Assembly: GCA_964468745.1 (NCBI GenBank)
Contig: CAYXVY010000117.1
Span: forward strand, 1-23,598
DNA: 23,598 nucleotides
Direction of reading: 5' to 3'
Origin: JACPRB01 sp964468745
GTDB taxonomy: Bacteria > Planctomycetota > MHYJ01 > JACPRB01
Shown here: in pieces, positions 7,943 to 15,736 of the stretch
How positions within the stretch are numbered: the stretch's first letter is position 1
How the letters are laid out: every line of letters begins with the position of its first letter
The notes under the pieces: generated by a model
The model's database searches: none
What the model saw: the letters and a program-made list of their open reading frames with translations, nothing else
What the model was told of the DNA's origin: nothing
Made by a program: the position numbers and the translations under genes

Positions 7943-9007
7943 CTAGGCGTTGGCGGTCGGCTGGCGCCGCTGCGTTTCCTTCGCTTCGTCGATGCGTCGC
8001 ACGCCTTCGAGGAGCAGGCCGACCGTGTCGCCGAGGATCGTGCGCTCGACCTCCTGTGGCCCGGGCTGGAAGCGGAACGTGCCGCGCGACCACGTCAGGA
8101 AAGCGTACAGTCCCTCCTCGCCGCGAAGCGTTCCGAGCTGCACGTCGGCCACCTGTCCGTCGACGAAGAAGATGGTCGCGTTCGAGCCGTCGCCCTGCAC
8201 CGTGAGGAGTCCGTTCTGGTTGTTGACGTTCATCGCCTGGATGAGCTCCATCGGCGAGATGAGGTCAAGCCGGCCGATCAGCCCGCGCTTGATCTCGTCG
8301 ATGAGGACGTGGCCCGCGCGCGCCAGCCGGTTGGCGAGGATGCGCGCCAGCGTGAGCGCGAGGGGCGGGACCATGGAGAGCAGCTTGGGGAAGTCGTCCT
8401 TCGGCACTTCAAGCAGCACGCTCCCGACCTTTGCGCGCACCGTTGCCGACGCCCCATCTCCCGTGATCAGGGACATCTCTCCGAAGCAGTCACCGGGGCC
8501 GAGGAGCGCGATATGGTGCTCTACGCTATGGTCGTCGGGCTGGATGACGCTGAACTGTCCTGTCACGATGATGTACAGCGCCTTGCCCGGCTCGTTCTTC
8601 GTGATCACCGTCTCTCCATCGAGCACGCGGCGCTCGCGGAACAGCGGGAGGACGCGCTCCAGCAGCGCCGGGTGCGTCCCCGCGAAGATGCTCGTCTTCG
8701 ACAGCGCGTGCAGGGCGAAGGAGGCGAACTGCGGGGCGACGCGGAAGCTGGTCATCGCGTCCTCGACGCTGAAGTGAAACCATGCCTTCCCGAGTTCGCA
8801 GCCTCCGCAATAGGCGTGCTGGTGATTCAGCGGATTGTCGCCGGTGCGGATCGCCGACACCGGCGATTCGAACGTGCTCACCGCGCGTGCGCAGACGGGC
8901 GCGGAATTGACGCCCTGCACGGCCGGGGCGATGAACTCAATCGCGTCGCCCCGATGGTAGAGCGGGCAGCCTTGTTCCTCGTCGCAGCGGGCCGTGACCT
9001 TTCGCAC
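7943..9007 (-). CDS. Cys-motif / cyclic-nucleotide-binding-fold / DUF4388 regulatory protein
   Basis: 354 residues from the GTG at 9007. Residues 1-85 carry five cysteines (8, 14, 39, 67, 70; the last two as CGGC) and resemble the small TIGR04076-type domain (C-P-x-Y-x-x-G-D, then a lone cysteine). Residues about 103-221 form a cyclic-nucleotide-binding beta-roll (GDCFGEMSLITGDG at about 172-185). Residues about 243-316 match DUF4388 (GRLDLISPMELIQ, then GLLTV, IFFVDGQV, GEEGLYAFLTW). The Arg that contacts the cyclic phosphate in CAP-like proteins appears replaced by Ala (about 186), although the Gly-Glu before it is kept. No helix-turn-helix was seen. The frame extends to a GTG at 9034, but TATCAT ends exactly 6 nt before the GTG at 9007, and the shorter start fits the first domain. 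It is probably a sensor or scaffold rather than a CRP-type regulator. Confidence 0.88.
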   Translation of the reverse strand: MRKVTARCDEEQGCPLYHRGDAIEFIAPAVQGVNSAPVCARAVSTFESPVSAIRTGDNPLNHQHAYCGGCELGKAWFHFSVEDAMTSFRVAPQFASFALHALSKTSIFAGTHPALLERVLPLFRERRVLDGETVITKNEPGKALYIIVTGQFSVIQPDDHSVEHHIALLGPGDCFGEMSLITGDGASATVRAKVGSVLLEVPKDDFPKLLSMVPPLALTLARILANRLARAGHVLIDEIKRGLIGRLDLISPMELIQAMNVNNQNGLLTVQGDGSNATIFFVDGQVADVQLGTLRGEEGLYAFLTWSRGTFRFQPGPQEVERTILGDTVGLLLEGVRRIDEAKETQRRQPTANA

Positions 9008-9013
9008 GCGGTA

Positions 9014-9019
9014 ATGATA
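9014..9019 (-). promoter_or_regulatory. -10-like hexamer deciding the GTG start at 9007
   Basis: TATCAT (5 of 6) on the minus strand is followed by 6 nt and the GTG at 9007, so transcription would start on the G of the start codon. The alternative upstream GTG at 9034 would lie upstream of this promoter and has neither a Shine-Dalgarno nor a -10. Confidence 0.5.
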
Positions 9020-9100
9020 AGCGGCGGCGCGCACGACGTTGCAGCAATTTCAACCGGCGTCGCGCGGCGGGGACGTTTCCCGCGTGTGTTGCCGTGGAAA

Positions 9101-9616
9101 TCAATCCGAAGTCGTCTGGAGCGCGCGCGCCCACCGCGGGTCGGACCCGGGTACGGCGTGAATCTCGCAGTTCTTGAGAACGACATTCAGCGCCTGGCCC
9201 TCGCCGTGGTTGCCCGCCCGATCGGAGCCGATCGGGTCCTCCGGCGCGGTCACGCGCCAGCTGAGGGCGGGGCCGCGGTAGTCGCACCCCGTCCGTCCCT
9301 TTGGCGATGCTTTCACGGGGCACAGCAGATAGCGCGGCGTGATCGGACGATTGCCGATCACCGGCCAGCGCTGGAAGTTCTCCCAGAACGCGCTGCCCGT
9401 TGGCTGCGCGTCCCAGAACTTGACGTCCTGCGGGCTGCCGTCGTGCGCTCCCCTCGCGAGGTAGAACAGATTGAGGCGGCACGACTCCAGCGCGTCGCGG
9501 TGCTTCGCCGTCGCGAAGAAGACGACGGCCATGCAGGCAAAGATGCAGGCGATCGCTCCGAGCACCCAGTAGCCCTTGACGGTCAGGGTGGAGCTGGTCG
9601 AGTTCCCGACTCCCAA
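9101..9616 (-). CDS. prepilin-like / DUF1559-like anchored protein
   Basis: About 171 residues from the TTG at 9616. The AAGGAG at the end of the S41 protease gene lies 10 nt upstream of this TTG, and the TTG sits 2 nt before that gene's stop codon (9621-9623 on the plus numbering), so the two are probably translationally coupled. The open frame extends to a TTG at 9649 inside the protease gene. Residues about 14-36 form a hydrophobic helix. The C-terminal part has four cysteines and a pattern (CPV, then CDYRGPA, then DPIGSDRAGNHGEGQALNVV) resembling the C-terminal end of planctomycete-type prepilin-like proteins, where a G-N-H-G-x-G stretch precedes a surface strand. The classic prepilin N-terminus (G-F-T-L-x-E) is not present, so it may be only a relative. 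Exported, function unknown. Confidence 0.78.
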   Translation of the reverse strand: MGVGNSTSSTLTVKGYWVLGAIACIFACMAVVFFATAKHRDALESCRLNLFYLARGAHDGSPQDVKFWDAQPTGSAFWENFQRWPVIGNRPITPRYLLCPVKASPKGRTGCDYRGPALSWRVTAPEDPIGSDRAGNHGEGQALNVVLKNCEIHAVPGSDPRWARALQTTSD

Positions 9617-9620
9617 GGGG

Positions 9621-11786
9621 CTATTTCTCCTTTTTCGGGGCCATCGCAAACGTCCCGTATTCCTCGATCGTCTTGAGGTCGATCTTCGCGGCCGTGCACC
9701 CTTCGACGATCCCGCGCTGCAGCACGACGTCCGTCTGGAAGTCGAGCGGGAACTCGCGTCCGTTCAGGTCCTGCACCTTCTTGCGGACGATGTCTCGCAC
9801 GAGCTCGCGTACGTCGTTCTGCGACGCCTTGCTCTCGAGCGACGCGTACAGCTGCTCGAACTTCGGGTAGCGAGCCGGGTCGCCGAAGTCCGTATCGGCG
9901 AGCTTCTTGAAGAGCTCCTGGTTCTCCTTGAAGTTCTTTTCGACGTACTCCATCACTTTGCCGTCCGTGCGGAGGCGCTCGAACTCGTTCTCTTTCCAGA
10001 ACTCGCGCTCCGGCGCCGCGACCTTCACGTCGGGCTCGACGCCGCTCTCCTTCGGATTCTCCTTCTCGACCGACTTGCCGCTCGGCAGGAACCACTTCGC
10101 GATCGTGATCTTCGCCTCCGTGTTCTTGTTCGTCGTGTCCAGCGCCATCGGATTCTGGACGCTCCCCTTGCCGAACGTCTTTTCGCCCACAAGGATCGCG
10201 CGCTTGTGGTCCTGCAGCGCGCCCGACAGGATCTCGCTCGCGGAGGCGCTGCCGCCGTCGATGAGGACGACCAGCGGGACCTTGATGCTCGGATCCCCTT
10301 CCGTCTTGTACGTGTCCTTGATGACGCCGCGCGACCGCGTGGTCACCAGCAGTTTGCCGTCCTCGAGGAACATGCCCGCGATGCGCTTGCATGTGCGAAG
10401 CAGACCGCCGCCGTTGCCGCGCAGGTCGATGATGAGGCACTTCATGCCGCTGTCGTTCAGGCCCTTCACCTGCTTCTCGAAATTCGTGTCCTTGTTCTTG
10501 AGGTCCTGGTCGAGATCGCCGAACGTCGAGTACTTCACGTACCCGATCTTGCCGGGCAGCATCTGCGACTGCGTCGTCTCGAGCTGCACCTCCTCGCGCT
10601 TGATCGTGTACTCCTTCTCCTTCGTCCAGCCGTTGCGATAAATCTTGATCGTCACGTCGGTGGCCGGCTTGCCCCGCATCTTGCGGACGAGCTCGCCCGT
10701 CTCTTTGTTCGCGGTCGACTCCCCTTCGATCTCCGTGATCCGGTCGAACGCGCGAAGCCCCATGCGGTACGCGGGGCCGGAGAAGATGGGCTCCTCGATC
10801 GTGAGCCAGGCGACGCCGTTCTTGTCCTTGCGCATGTTGACGCGCGCGCCGATGCCGCCGTAGTGGCCCTGCAGATCCTCGTCCTTCATCTGCTGGACCT
10901 GCTTGGCGTCGAGGTAGAAGGTATAGGGGTCGAACGCGCTCAGGACGCCGCGCGCCGCGGCCTCCACGAGCTTGGCGTCGTCCTTGACCTTCTCCTCGTC
11001 GTAGTAGTGCTCCTTGAGCTTGTCGATGACTTCGTCGAGCAGCTTGTAATCGTACTTGCCCCCCGACGCCCCCTTGTCGAGCGCGCGCGTCGTGTCCTCG
11101 GTCAACTCGTTGATCTTGAGATAGGCCCGAGCGAGACGGCCGCGGTCCGTCGGCTCGCCGGCCAGATCGCGCAGGTGCGACTTCGCCCAGATGAACGCGT
11201 CCATCTCGGCAAGGGCGAGCGCTGCATCGTCCTTCACGTCGCGCTTCTTGGTCTTTTCGAGGATGTCGCGCACCTTGCGGCGCGGATCGATCGCCTCGGT
11301 GAGGCTGTAAACGCCGCGCCAGAGGGCGATCTTCGCCAGGTCGTCCTCCTGCTCGTCGATCAGCTTTCGGATCGCGTCGGCGGCCTTGCGCTTGTCGGCC
11401 GGCTTGAGCTTCTTGTCGACGGCGACGAGGGATGCCGTCAGCTCGGCGGCGGTGCGGCGGGCCGTCTGATTCTTTCCCGTCATCACCTTGTTGAGGATGT
11501 CGAACGACTCGTCCCTGAAATCGTTGGCGTAGAGGACCTTTCCGACCGCGATGCGCACGTACGGGTCGGCCTTGGCCTGGCCCTTGCGAATATCGTCGAG
11601 AGCGCTGCGTCCGAGGTCCTCGAGTTCGCGCACGCATTCCCAGAGGTTGGTCCCGCGCGCATCCTCGATGCGATTGAAGATCCCTTCCACCTTTTCGGAT
11701 TGATCCTGCGCCGATGAGGTGAGGGTCAGGGCGCCGGCGGCAACCGCGAAGGCGGTCAGGACGGCGAGGGTGTGACGCGCGCGCAT
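9621..11786 (-). CDS. S41-family C-terminal processing peptidase (CtpA/Prc-like), secreted
   Basis: 721 residues with an N-terminal signal peptide (about 1-26, ending SSAQ). Residues 30-235 are helical, HEAT-like. An interdomain segment is followed by a PDZ domain at about 300-400 (GGIGARV, then GLRAFDRITEI). The S41 catalytic core is about 410-580. GGSASASE gives nucleophile Ser515, and FGKG gives general-base Lys540, 25 residues later as in known CtpA enzymes. DLRGNGGG at 454-461 is typical. About 110 extra residues follow the core. The enzyme should cut periplasmic proteins at or near their C-termini. AAAGGAG precedes the ATG at 11786 by about 6 nt. The overlapping downstream gene encodes a prepilin-like protein, which could be a substrate; this is only an inference from the coupling. 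The long N-terminal helical part is larger than in E. coli Prc or plant CtpA. Confidence 0.95.
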   Translation of the reverse strand: MRARHTLAVLTAFAVAAGALTLTSSAQDQSEKVEGIFNRIEDARGTNLWECVRELEDLGRSALDDIRKGQAKADPYVRIAVGKVLYANDFRDESFDILNKVMTGKNQTARRTAAELTASLVAVDKKLKPADKRKAADAIRKLIDEQEDDLAKIALWRGVYSLTEAIDPRRKVRDILEKTKKRDVKDDAALALAEMDAFIWAKSHLRDLAGEPTDRGRLARAYLKINELTEDTTRALDKGASGGKYDYKLLDEVIDKLKEHYYDEEKVKDDAKLVEAAARGVLSAFDPYTFYLDAKQVQQMKDEDLQGHYGGIGARVNMRKDKNGVAWLTIEEPIFSGPAYRMGLRAFDRITEIEGESTANKETGELVRKMRGKPATDVTIKIYRNGWTKEKEYTIKREEVQLETTQSQMLPGKIGYVKYSTFGDLDQDLKNKDTNFEKQVKGLNDSGMKCLIIDLRGNGGGLLRTCKRIAGMFLEDGKLLVTTRSRGVIKDTYKTEGDPSIKVPLVVLIDGGSASASEILSGALQDHKRAILVGEKTFGKGSVQNPMALDTTNKNTEAKITIAKWFLPSGKSVEKENPKESGVEPDVKVAAPEREFWKENEFERLRTDGKVMEYVEKNFKENQELFKKLADTDFGDPARYPKFEQLYASLESKASQNDVRELVRDIVRKKVQDLNGREFPLDFQTDVVLQRGIVEGCTAAKIDLKTIEEYGTFAMAPKKEK

Positions 11787-11869
11787 GCGGGGCTCCTTTC
11801 ACTTGCCCTTCAGATCATTCCCGACCCGCTCAGGGGGCGGAGACGACGCCGGAGGGTGGACGATTCGCG

Positions 11870-11875
11870 AGTATA
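11870..11875 (-). promoter_or_regulatory. candidate -10 for the S41 protease gene
   Basis: TATACT (5 of 6) on the minus strand predicts a start near 11863 and a leader of about 77 nt before the ATG at 11786. The hexamer 17 nt upstream (TTCGAG) is a poor -35. The region also serves the divergent rfbB gene, whose own promoter was not identified. Confidence 0.3.
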
Positions 11876-11916
11876 GCTGTAAGGTTAGACGCCTCGAATA
11901 ACAAAAGGGTCGCGCG

Positions 11917-12942
11917 ATGAAGCTCCTGGTCACCGGCGGATGCGGATTCATCGGGTCGAACTTCATCCGCTGGGCGCTCCGTGCGCACGACGTAGGTATT
12001 ACGAACCTGGACGCCCTGACGTATGCGGGGAATCTCGAGAACTTGCGCGACGTCGAGAAGCATGAGCGCTATCGCTTCGTCAAAGGATCGATCACCGACG
12101 GCCCGCTCGTGGACGGACTCGTCGACGGAGTCGACGCAATCGTCAATTTCGCGGCCGAGAGTCATGTCGACCGCAGCCTGTATGCGCCCGTCGATTTCGT
12201 GCGATCAAACGTCGAAGGGACGTTGATCCTGCTCGAGGCGGCGCGGAAACATGGAACAAAGCGGTTCCTGCAGGTCTCGACGGACGAGGTCTACGGATCC
12301 CTGCCCCCGGAAGGGGTGTTCATCGAGACGACGCCGCTGCAACCGTCGAGCACCTATTCGGCCAGCAAGGCGGGAGCGGATCTGCTGGCGCTGGCGTACC
12401 GTCACACGCACGGGCTGCCCGTGGTGATCACGCGCAGCTCGAATAATTACGGGCCGTGCCAGTACCCGGAGAAGTTCATTCCGCTGTTCGTGACGAACGC
12501 GATGGAAGGGAAGCCGTGCCCGGTCTACGGGGACGGCATGCAGATCCGAGACTGGCTGCACGTGGTGGACAACTCGCGGGGGATCTGGGCGGCGCTCGAG
12601 AAGGGGCGAGAGGCGGAGGTCTACAATCTGGGCGGCGGCAACGAGCGGCCGAACATCGAAGTCGCCAGGGCGATCCTGAAGCTTCTCGGCAAGCCGGAGT
12701 CGCTGCTCACCTACGTGAAGGACCGGCCCGGCCACGATCGGCGCTACGCGCTCGACACGAAGAAGGCTCGGACGGAACTCGCGTGGACCCCGGACGTGAT
12801 GTTCGAGGACGGACTGCGCGAGACGGTCGAGTGGTATCGCGCGAACGTCGAGTGGGTCCGGCGCGTCAAGTCGGGCGATTACCAGAAGTACTACGAGATG
12901 CACTACGGCGCGGTGAAAGCGCCGGCGGCAAATAACACGTAG
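11917..12942 (+). CDS. rfbB: dTDP-glucose 4,6-dehydratase
   Basis: 341 residues. It converts dTDP-glucose to dTDP-4-keto-6-deoxyglucose, the committed step towards dTDP-rhamnose and other deoxysugars. It is a short-chain dehydrogenase with NAD-binding GGCGFIG at 7-13. The RmlB-specific catalytic set is visible: STDEVYG (Thr122, Asp123, Glu124) and YSASK (Tyr147, Lys151). SSNNYGPCQYPEKFIPLF is a signature of the family. The length is typical. The start has only a weak AAAGGG upstream. No rfbA, rfbC or rfbD lies nearby, so the rest of the pathway must be elsewhere. It is followed by pilT, which has its own promoter signals. Confidence 0.96.
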   Translation: MKLLVTGGCGFIGSNFIRWALRAHDVGITNLDALTYAGNLENLRDVEKHERYRFVKGSITDGPLVDGLVDGVDAIVNFAAESHVDRSLYAPVDFVRSNVEGTLILLEAARKHGTKRFLQVSTDEVYGSLPPEGVFIETTPLQPSSTYSASKAGADLLALAYRHTHGLPVVITRSSNNYGPCQYPEKFIPLFVTNAMEGKPCPVYGDGMQIRDWLHVVDNSRGIWAALEKGREAEVYNLGGGNERPNIEVARAILKLLGKPESLLTYVKDRPGHDRRYALDTKKARTELAWTPDVMFEDGLRETVEWYRANVEWVRRVKSGDYQKYYEMHYGAVKAPAANNT

Positions 12943-12960
12943 CGGATGAATCGGTCGCGA

Positions 12961-12966
12961 TATAGT
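12961..12966 (+). promoter_or_regulatory. candidate -10 for pilT
   Basis: TATAGT (5 of 6) predicts a start near 12973 and a 25-nt leader that includes AGAAGGAG 8 nt before the ATG at 12998. No good -35 match was seen. This would let pilT be expressed separately from rfbB. Confidence 0.4.
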
Positions 12967-12997
12967 ATCGACAGCGCTCAATAGAAGGAGTGACTCG

Positions 12998-14164
12998 ATG
13001 GCCGACGCCCCCGCCCGACCCGCGACGCAGGCGATTCCCGCGCAGCCGATTGCGCCGGATCAGGCCACGCTGCGCGACATCGAACGCCTCATGCTCGCGG
13101 CCGCCAAGAACAAGGCGAGCGACATCCATCTGAAGGCGGGTCAGAAGCCGTTCCTCCGCGTGAACACCATCCTCCACGAGCTCGGCCAGAAGGTGCTGAC
13201 CGCGGAGGATTCAAGGCGGATGATCTTTGAGATCATGTCGGCGGAACAGCAGAAGCGCTTCGATGCGGAACACGATCTCGACTTTGCCTACAGCATTCCC
13301 GGCATCGGTCGCTTCCGCATCAACGTCTTCATGGATCGCGGCACCGTCGCGGTGGCGGCGCGTCGCGTAAACACCTCGATCCCGACGTTCGAGGAGCTCA
13401 ACCTGCCGGCCGCCGTCAACAAGATCTGCGATTTCGAGCAGGGACTCATCATCGTCGCTGGTCCCACCGGCTCCGGCAAATCGACCACGCTCGCGTGCAT
13501 CCTCGATTACGTCAACACGACGCAGAAGGCGCACATGATGACGGTCGAGGATCCGATCGAGTACCTGTTCACCGACAAGAAGAGCTTTGTCAACCAGCGA
13601 GAGATCGGCATCGACGTTCCCGACTTCCACCAGGCACTGAAGCACATCGTGCGCCAGGACCCGGACGTGATCCTCGTCGGCGAAATGCGCGACTACGTCT
13701 CGTTCGATGCCGCCCTCATGGCGGCCGAGACGGGCCACCTTGTCTTCGCGACGATTCACTCCTCAAGCGCGCCGCAGACGATCGGCCGCCTGCTCGACCT
13801 CTTCCCTACGGAGCGACAGCCGCTGATCCGGCAGTCGCTCGCGTTCAACCTGCGCGCCATCCTCTGCCAGCGCCTGATGCCTGCGTCGAAGGAGGGCGTG
13901 AAAGTGGTGCCGGCGATCGAACTCCTCTTCAACACACCGACGGCGCAGAAGCTGCTGATGTCGGCCGAGGACAAAAAGCTGTCCGACCTGATCCGCGCAT
14001 CGAGGGAGGAAGGCATGCAGGACTTCAACATGTCCTTCGTGGACCTGATCAACCAGGGCCTCATCAGCAAGAAAACCGCGCTGCAATATTCGCCGAACCC
14101 CGAACAGCTGAAGATGAACCTGCAAGGCATCTTCCTCGGCGACGATCACAAGATTCTGGGATAG
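12998..14164 (+). CDS. pilT: PilT-family type IV pilus retraction ATPase
   Basis: 388 residues. The hexameric cytoplasmic motor depolymerises type IV pili and drives twitching. SDIHLKAGQKPFLR at 41-54 is the family N-terminal motif, Walker A is GPTGSGKST 155-163, the Asp box is VEDPIEY, Walker B is DVILVGEMRD 223-232 and the His box is GHLVFATIHSSSA 246-258. Two departures are visible. The Glu-containing stretch after MRD (usually LET) reads YVS, and the C-terminal AIRNLI motif reads KLSDLIRA. These suggest a PilU-like or divergent PilT paralogue. The N-terminal 22 residues are Ala/Pro-rich. A good Shine-Dalgarno supports the ATG. No pilB, pilC or pilin gene is close, but the prepilin-like gene at 9101-9616 is in the window. 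Confidence 0.93.
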   Translation: MADAPARPATQAIPAQPIAPDQATLRDIERLMLAAAKNKASDIHLKAGQKPFLRVNTILHELGQKVLTAEDSRRMIFEIMSAEQQKRFDAEHDLDFAYSIPGIGRFRINVFMDRGTVAVAARRVNTSIPTFEELNLPAAVNKICDFEQGLIIVAGPTGSGKSTTLACILDYVNTTQKAHMMTVEDPIEYLFTDKKSFVNQREIGIDVPDFHQALKHIVRQDPDVILVGEMRDYVSFDAALMAAETGHLVFATIHSSSAPQTIGRLLDLFPTERQPLIRQSLAFNLRAILCQRLMPASKEGVKVVPAIELLFNTPTAQKLLMSAEDKKLSDLIRASREEGMQDFNMSFVDLINQGLISKKTALQYSPNPEQLKMNLQGIFLGDDHKILG

Positions 14165-14185
14165 CGGCGCTCCGGAGGTCGGCGG

Positions 14186-14191
14186 TAGGAT
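14186..14191 (+). promoter_or_regulatory. -10-like hexamer at the start of the Clp-N gene set
   Basis: TAGGAT (TANNNT) is followed by 6 nt and the GTG at 14198, placing predicted transcription start on the G of the start codon. No Shine-Dalgarno is properly spaced for this GTG; a GGAGG at 14173-14177 lies 20 nt away. Confidence 0.4.
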
Positions 14192-14197
14192 GGGCTT

Positions 14198-15736
14198 GTG
14201 GCGGAGTTCTCTTCGCATCAGCTGACGGACACCGGGTGGCGCGTGCTCACGTGCGCGCGTGAGGAGGCGGTGCGGCTGCACGCGGGGGCCGTGGATACCG
14301 ACCACATCCTCGCGGCGCTGGCGACGCTCGACAACGAGCCCGTGAAGCGCGCCTTCGCGGCGCTGGGGGTCGGATCGGCTGAAATCGTCCGGCACTTGGA
14401 GGCCCTCGCGAAGCCGCATGTGGGCGAGGTGCCGAGGCCGCTTCCTTTCTCCGCGAAAGCGTCGCAGGCACTCGAGTTGGCGACCGCCGCCGCCCGGATG
14501 ATGGACGCGGATCGCGTCGACGCCGAGCATCTGCTGCTGGGCGTCCTCAAGGAAAACACAGGCCGTGCGGCGCAGGTCATGGAGGCCGCGGGCGTCGGCG
14601 TGTCGCCGGCGCGCGACCGAGTCCTCGACGCGCTCCGCGTGCCGAGCGAGGCGCGAGCGGAGCTCGGCGCCCCGAAACCGCAGGAGTCCGACGCGACGGA
14701 ATCGCTCCGGCGCTCGATCGTCGAGGCCCGCGAAGAGGCCCGTCGCGGCGCGGCGGCACCTCTCGCGTTTCCCGCGCGGGAGCTGACCGCGTCGCGCGAT
14801 CCGTTCGATGCGATAGGGAGGACGCGCGAGCTGAAGAAGATGGAGGAGGTGCTGCTGCGCGGCGATCGCGCGAGCCTCTTCCTGATTGGTCCGCAAGGGT
14901 GCGGCCGGCGCTCGCTCGTGCGGGCGTTCGCGGCGGAACTCGCCCGGCAGGCGGGGGACGGATTCCCGAGACAGCACGTTTACCTGTTCGAGCCGCAGAT
15001 CGCGCGCGAGGCCGCCCCGCCGATCTTCATGGGGGAGGGGGGCGTGGTCGGCCGCTGGATCGCCGAGGTGCTCGCCCGCGCCGAGGCCTCGATATTCGCG
15101 TTCAGCGGCTTTGTCAGCGACGAATGGGTGTACGACGATTTCGTCGAGTTCATCATCCCCGCGGTCCTGCGGCGCTGGGTCGTGGGCGTCTTCCTCGTGA
15201 CGCTCGAGGAGCGCCGCGAGCTGGCGCGCCGGCATCCCGGACTCACGAACGTGACGCTCGAAATGGAACTCGGTCCCATCGATGCGGGCGCCGTGCGCGA
15301 AATCGTGGCGAAGCAGGCGCGCGCATGGCCGAAGGTCGAACGGTTGTCGCTCGCGGAGACGGCGGCGGAGGCGGCGGTCAATCTCGCGTCGAAATTCGTG
15401 ACGTCCTCGGCGCTGCCGGGCTCGGCCATCGATATCCTCGAGCGGACGCGATCGCGCGTCCTGCAGGAGCATGCGCCGCACCTGCCGGACATTGAGCAGT
15501 CGATCGACGGCCTACAGAGGGGGATCAAGGAAGCCGCCGAGCGCGGGGCGTTCGAGCGCGCGGCATCGCTGCGCCGCGAGCGGGACGCCGTGCTCGCCGA
15601 ATACGATTCCCGGCTCGAGAAGCTGCTGGCTGAACGCGGCACGCTCGTCGTGGGGACGGGCGAGATCGTGAAGACGGTCGCGCAAATGTCGGGGAAGAGC
15701 GAAGAGGACGTTCGCGCGGCCGGAGTGTGGCGCTGA
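14198..15736 (+). CDS. ClpC-like protein with two Clp-N repeats and an apparently dead ATPase domain
   Basis: 512 residues from a GTG. Residues 8-68 and 84-147 are two Clp N-terminal repeats, which bind substrates or adaptors in ClpA/C. Residues about 200-415 align with the first AAA+ domain of ClpC (DPFDAIGR, then LIGPQGCGRRS, then SALPGSAIDIL). The ATPase residues appear replaced. The Walker A GxxGxGKT reads GPQGCGRR (Lys to Arg237); the Walker B acidic pair reads Ser303-Gly304; the arginine-finger position reads TNVT at 350-353. Residues 438-475 form a UVR-like middle helix pair, and GTGEIVKTVAQMSGK resembles the linker leading into domain 2 of ClpC. The second AAA+ domain, with the ClpP-binding loop, is absent. 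It probably binds substrate or a partner without unfolding anything itself. The next gene's start overlaps its stop (TGATG). Clear ClpC ancestry; role inferred. Confidence 0.9.
   Translation: MAEFSSHQLTDTGWRVLTCAREEAVRLHAGAVDTDHILAALATLDNEPVKRAFAALGVGSAEIVRHLEALAKPHVGEVPRPLPFSAKASQALELATAAARMMDADRVDAEHLLLGVLKENTGRAAQVMEAAGVGVSPARDRVLDALRVPSEARAELGAPKPQESDATESLRRSIVEAREEARRGAAAPLAFPARELTASRDPFDAIGRTRELKKMEEVLLRGDRASLFLIGPQGCGRRSLVRAFAAELARQAGDGFPRQHVYLFEPQIAREAAPPIFMGEGGVVGRWIAEVLARAEASIFAFSGFVSDEWVYDDFVEFIIPAVLRRWVVGVFLVTLEERRELARRHPGLTNVTLEMELGPIDAGAVREIVAKQARAWPKVERLSLAETAAEAAVNLASKFVTSSALPGSAIDILERTRSRVLQEHAPHLPDIEQSIDGLQRGIKEAAERGAFERAASLRRERDAVLAEYDSRLEKLLAERGTLVVGTGEIVKTVAQMSGKSEEDVRAAGVWR

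Noticed and set aside
9576..11717. Plus-strand 713-codon frame opposite the S41 protease
   Set aside because: Shadow of the protease gene. The product is a Leu/Arg/Val repeat-like composition with no recognisable domain.
13763..15481. Minus-strand 572-codon frame under pilT and the first Clp-N gene
   Set aside because: It crosses two well-supported genes on the other strand and is Arg/His-rich, typical of a shadow frame.
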